NCBI RefSeq assembly: GCF_031583065.1
Contig: NZ_CP134053.1
Coordinates: forward strand, 2,728,001 to 2,792,000
Source: Streptomyces sp. CGMCC 4.7035
Lineage (GTDB): Bacteria > Actinomycetota > Actinomycetes > Streptomycetales > Streptomycetaceae
Direction: 5' to 3'
Length of the DNA: 64,000 nt
How positions within the stretch are numbered: the stretch's first letter is position 1; each line of letters starts with the position of its first letter. Both the position numbers and the translations under genes were made by a program. The notes below the pieces were generated by a model. That model searched no databases and was not told the origin of the DNA. It was given only the letters and a program-made list of their open reading frames with translations. This document shows, piece by piece, positions 63,829-64,000 of this stretch.

Positions 63829-64000
63829 TCACGAGCACGTTTCTGACAGCGGGTTCGGCAGCAGCGCCCACCGATCCCCGGACAGCCCGGGGGACAGCCG
63901 CATCAGCGTCAACGCCTTTGCGGGCAGGGGTTCTTCGCGCAGTGGCGTCAGATCGGGGGTGTTCGGCAGATCCCGTACGGCGGTCTCCAGCGCCGCCCGC
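63829..64000 (-). CDS. 3' end of a gene running past the window edge
   Basis: The last 56 or so codons of a minus-strand gene whose start is beyond the right edge. Reads ALETAVRDLPNTPDLTPLRE, then LPAKALTLMRLSPGLSGDRW and ends PLSETCS. Third-position GC bias fits coding. Too short to assign a family. Confidence 0.55.
   Translation of the reverse strand, partial: RAALETAVRDLPNTPDLTPLREEPLPAKALTLMRLSPGLSGDRWALLPNPLSETCS

Overview
This looks like a chromosomal segment from a Streptomyces-type actinobacterium. The DNA is very GC-rich with strong G/C third-position bias and frequent GTG starts. It carries families typical of that group: a LAL-type LuxR regulator, a secreted trypsin, an Mce lipid importer, HxlR and LysR regulators, and DHA2 drug exporters. 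No rRNA, tRNA, CRISPR array or intact mobile element was seen.

Layout. 1-3.5 kb: an MBL-fold hydrolase (cut by the window edge), a type-B carboxylesterase and a RidA protein, followed by an integrase fossil. 3.5-8.1 kb: CorA, an AlkZ-like DNA glycosylase homologue, a LysR regulator, a tautomerase and a secreted trypsin. 8.4-12.3 kb: two LuxR-type regulators. 12.4-15.7 kb: two overlapping acyl-CoA synthetase genes. 15.8-16.5 kb: a double zinc-ribbon protein with an Mrr-like domain. 16.6-21.0 kb: glyoxylate assimilation (gcl, then hyi and glxR on the other strand), with matching pairs of palindromic operators at both promoters. 21.2-32.3 kb: a complete Mce operon (ATPase, two YrbE permeases, six Mce proteins, two Mce-associated proteins), nearly all joined by 4-base stop/start overlaps. 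32.6-34.8 kb: a sigma factor with a predicted membrane anchor and a lytic transglycosylase with a probable frameshift.

35.0-41.5 kb is the most interesting part. It is an eight-gene operon-like run: a cupredoxin-like PQQ-associated protein, a PQQ alcohol dehydrogenase, pqqA (41 aa), pqqB, pqqC, pqqD, pqqE and a CaCA-type cation exchanger. The dehydrogenase has no signal peptide and carries the Asp-Tyr-Asp signature associated with lanthanide use. A divergent 987-aa protein (42.1-45.1 kb) joins an AcoR-like GAF sensor to a second GAF, a SpoIIE/PP2C phosphatase and an anti-sigma-type kinase domain. This suggests an alcohol- or redox-responsive switch controlling a self-contained PQQ oxidation module.

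45.2-47.1 kb holds small regulatory and stress proteins. 47.1-47.4 kb holds a pncB fossil. 47.7-51.0 kb is a urate-degradation operon (uraD, uraH, uricase, 8-oxoguanine deaminase); its allantoin product can feed glyoxylate to the gcl-hyi-glxR pathway. 51.1-64.0 kb carries divergent regulator/enzyme pairs (AraC/NmrA, MFS/HxlR, aminotransferase/HxlR), a truncated thioesterase, a histidine phosphatase, a VWA membrane-protein pair, a NUDIX hydrolase and a 508-aa protein of unknown function.

Short tandem duplications recur across the window, several of them spanning stop codons or lying in frame inside genes.
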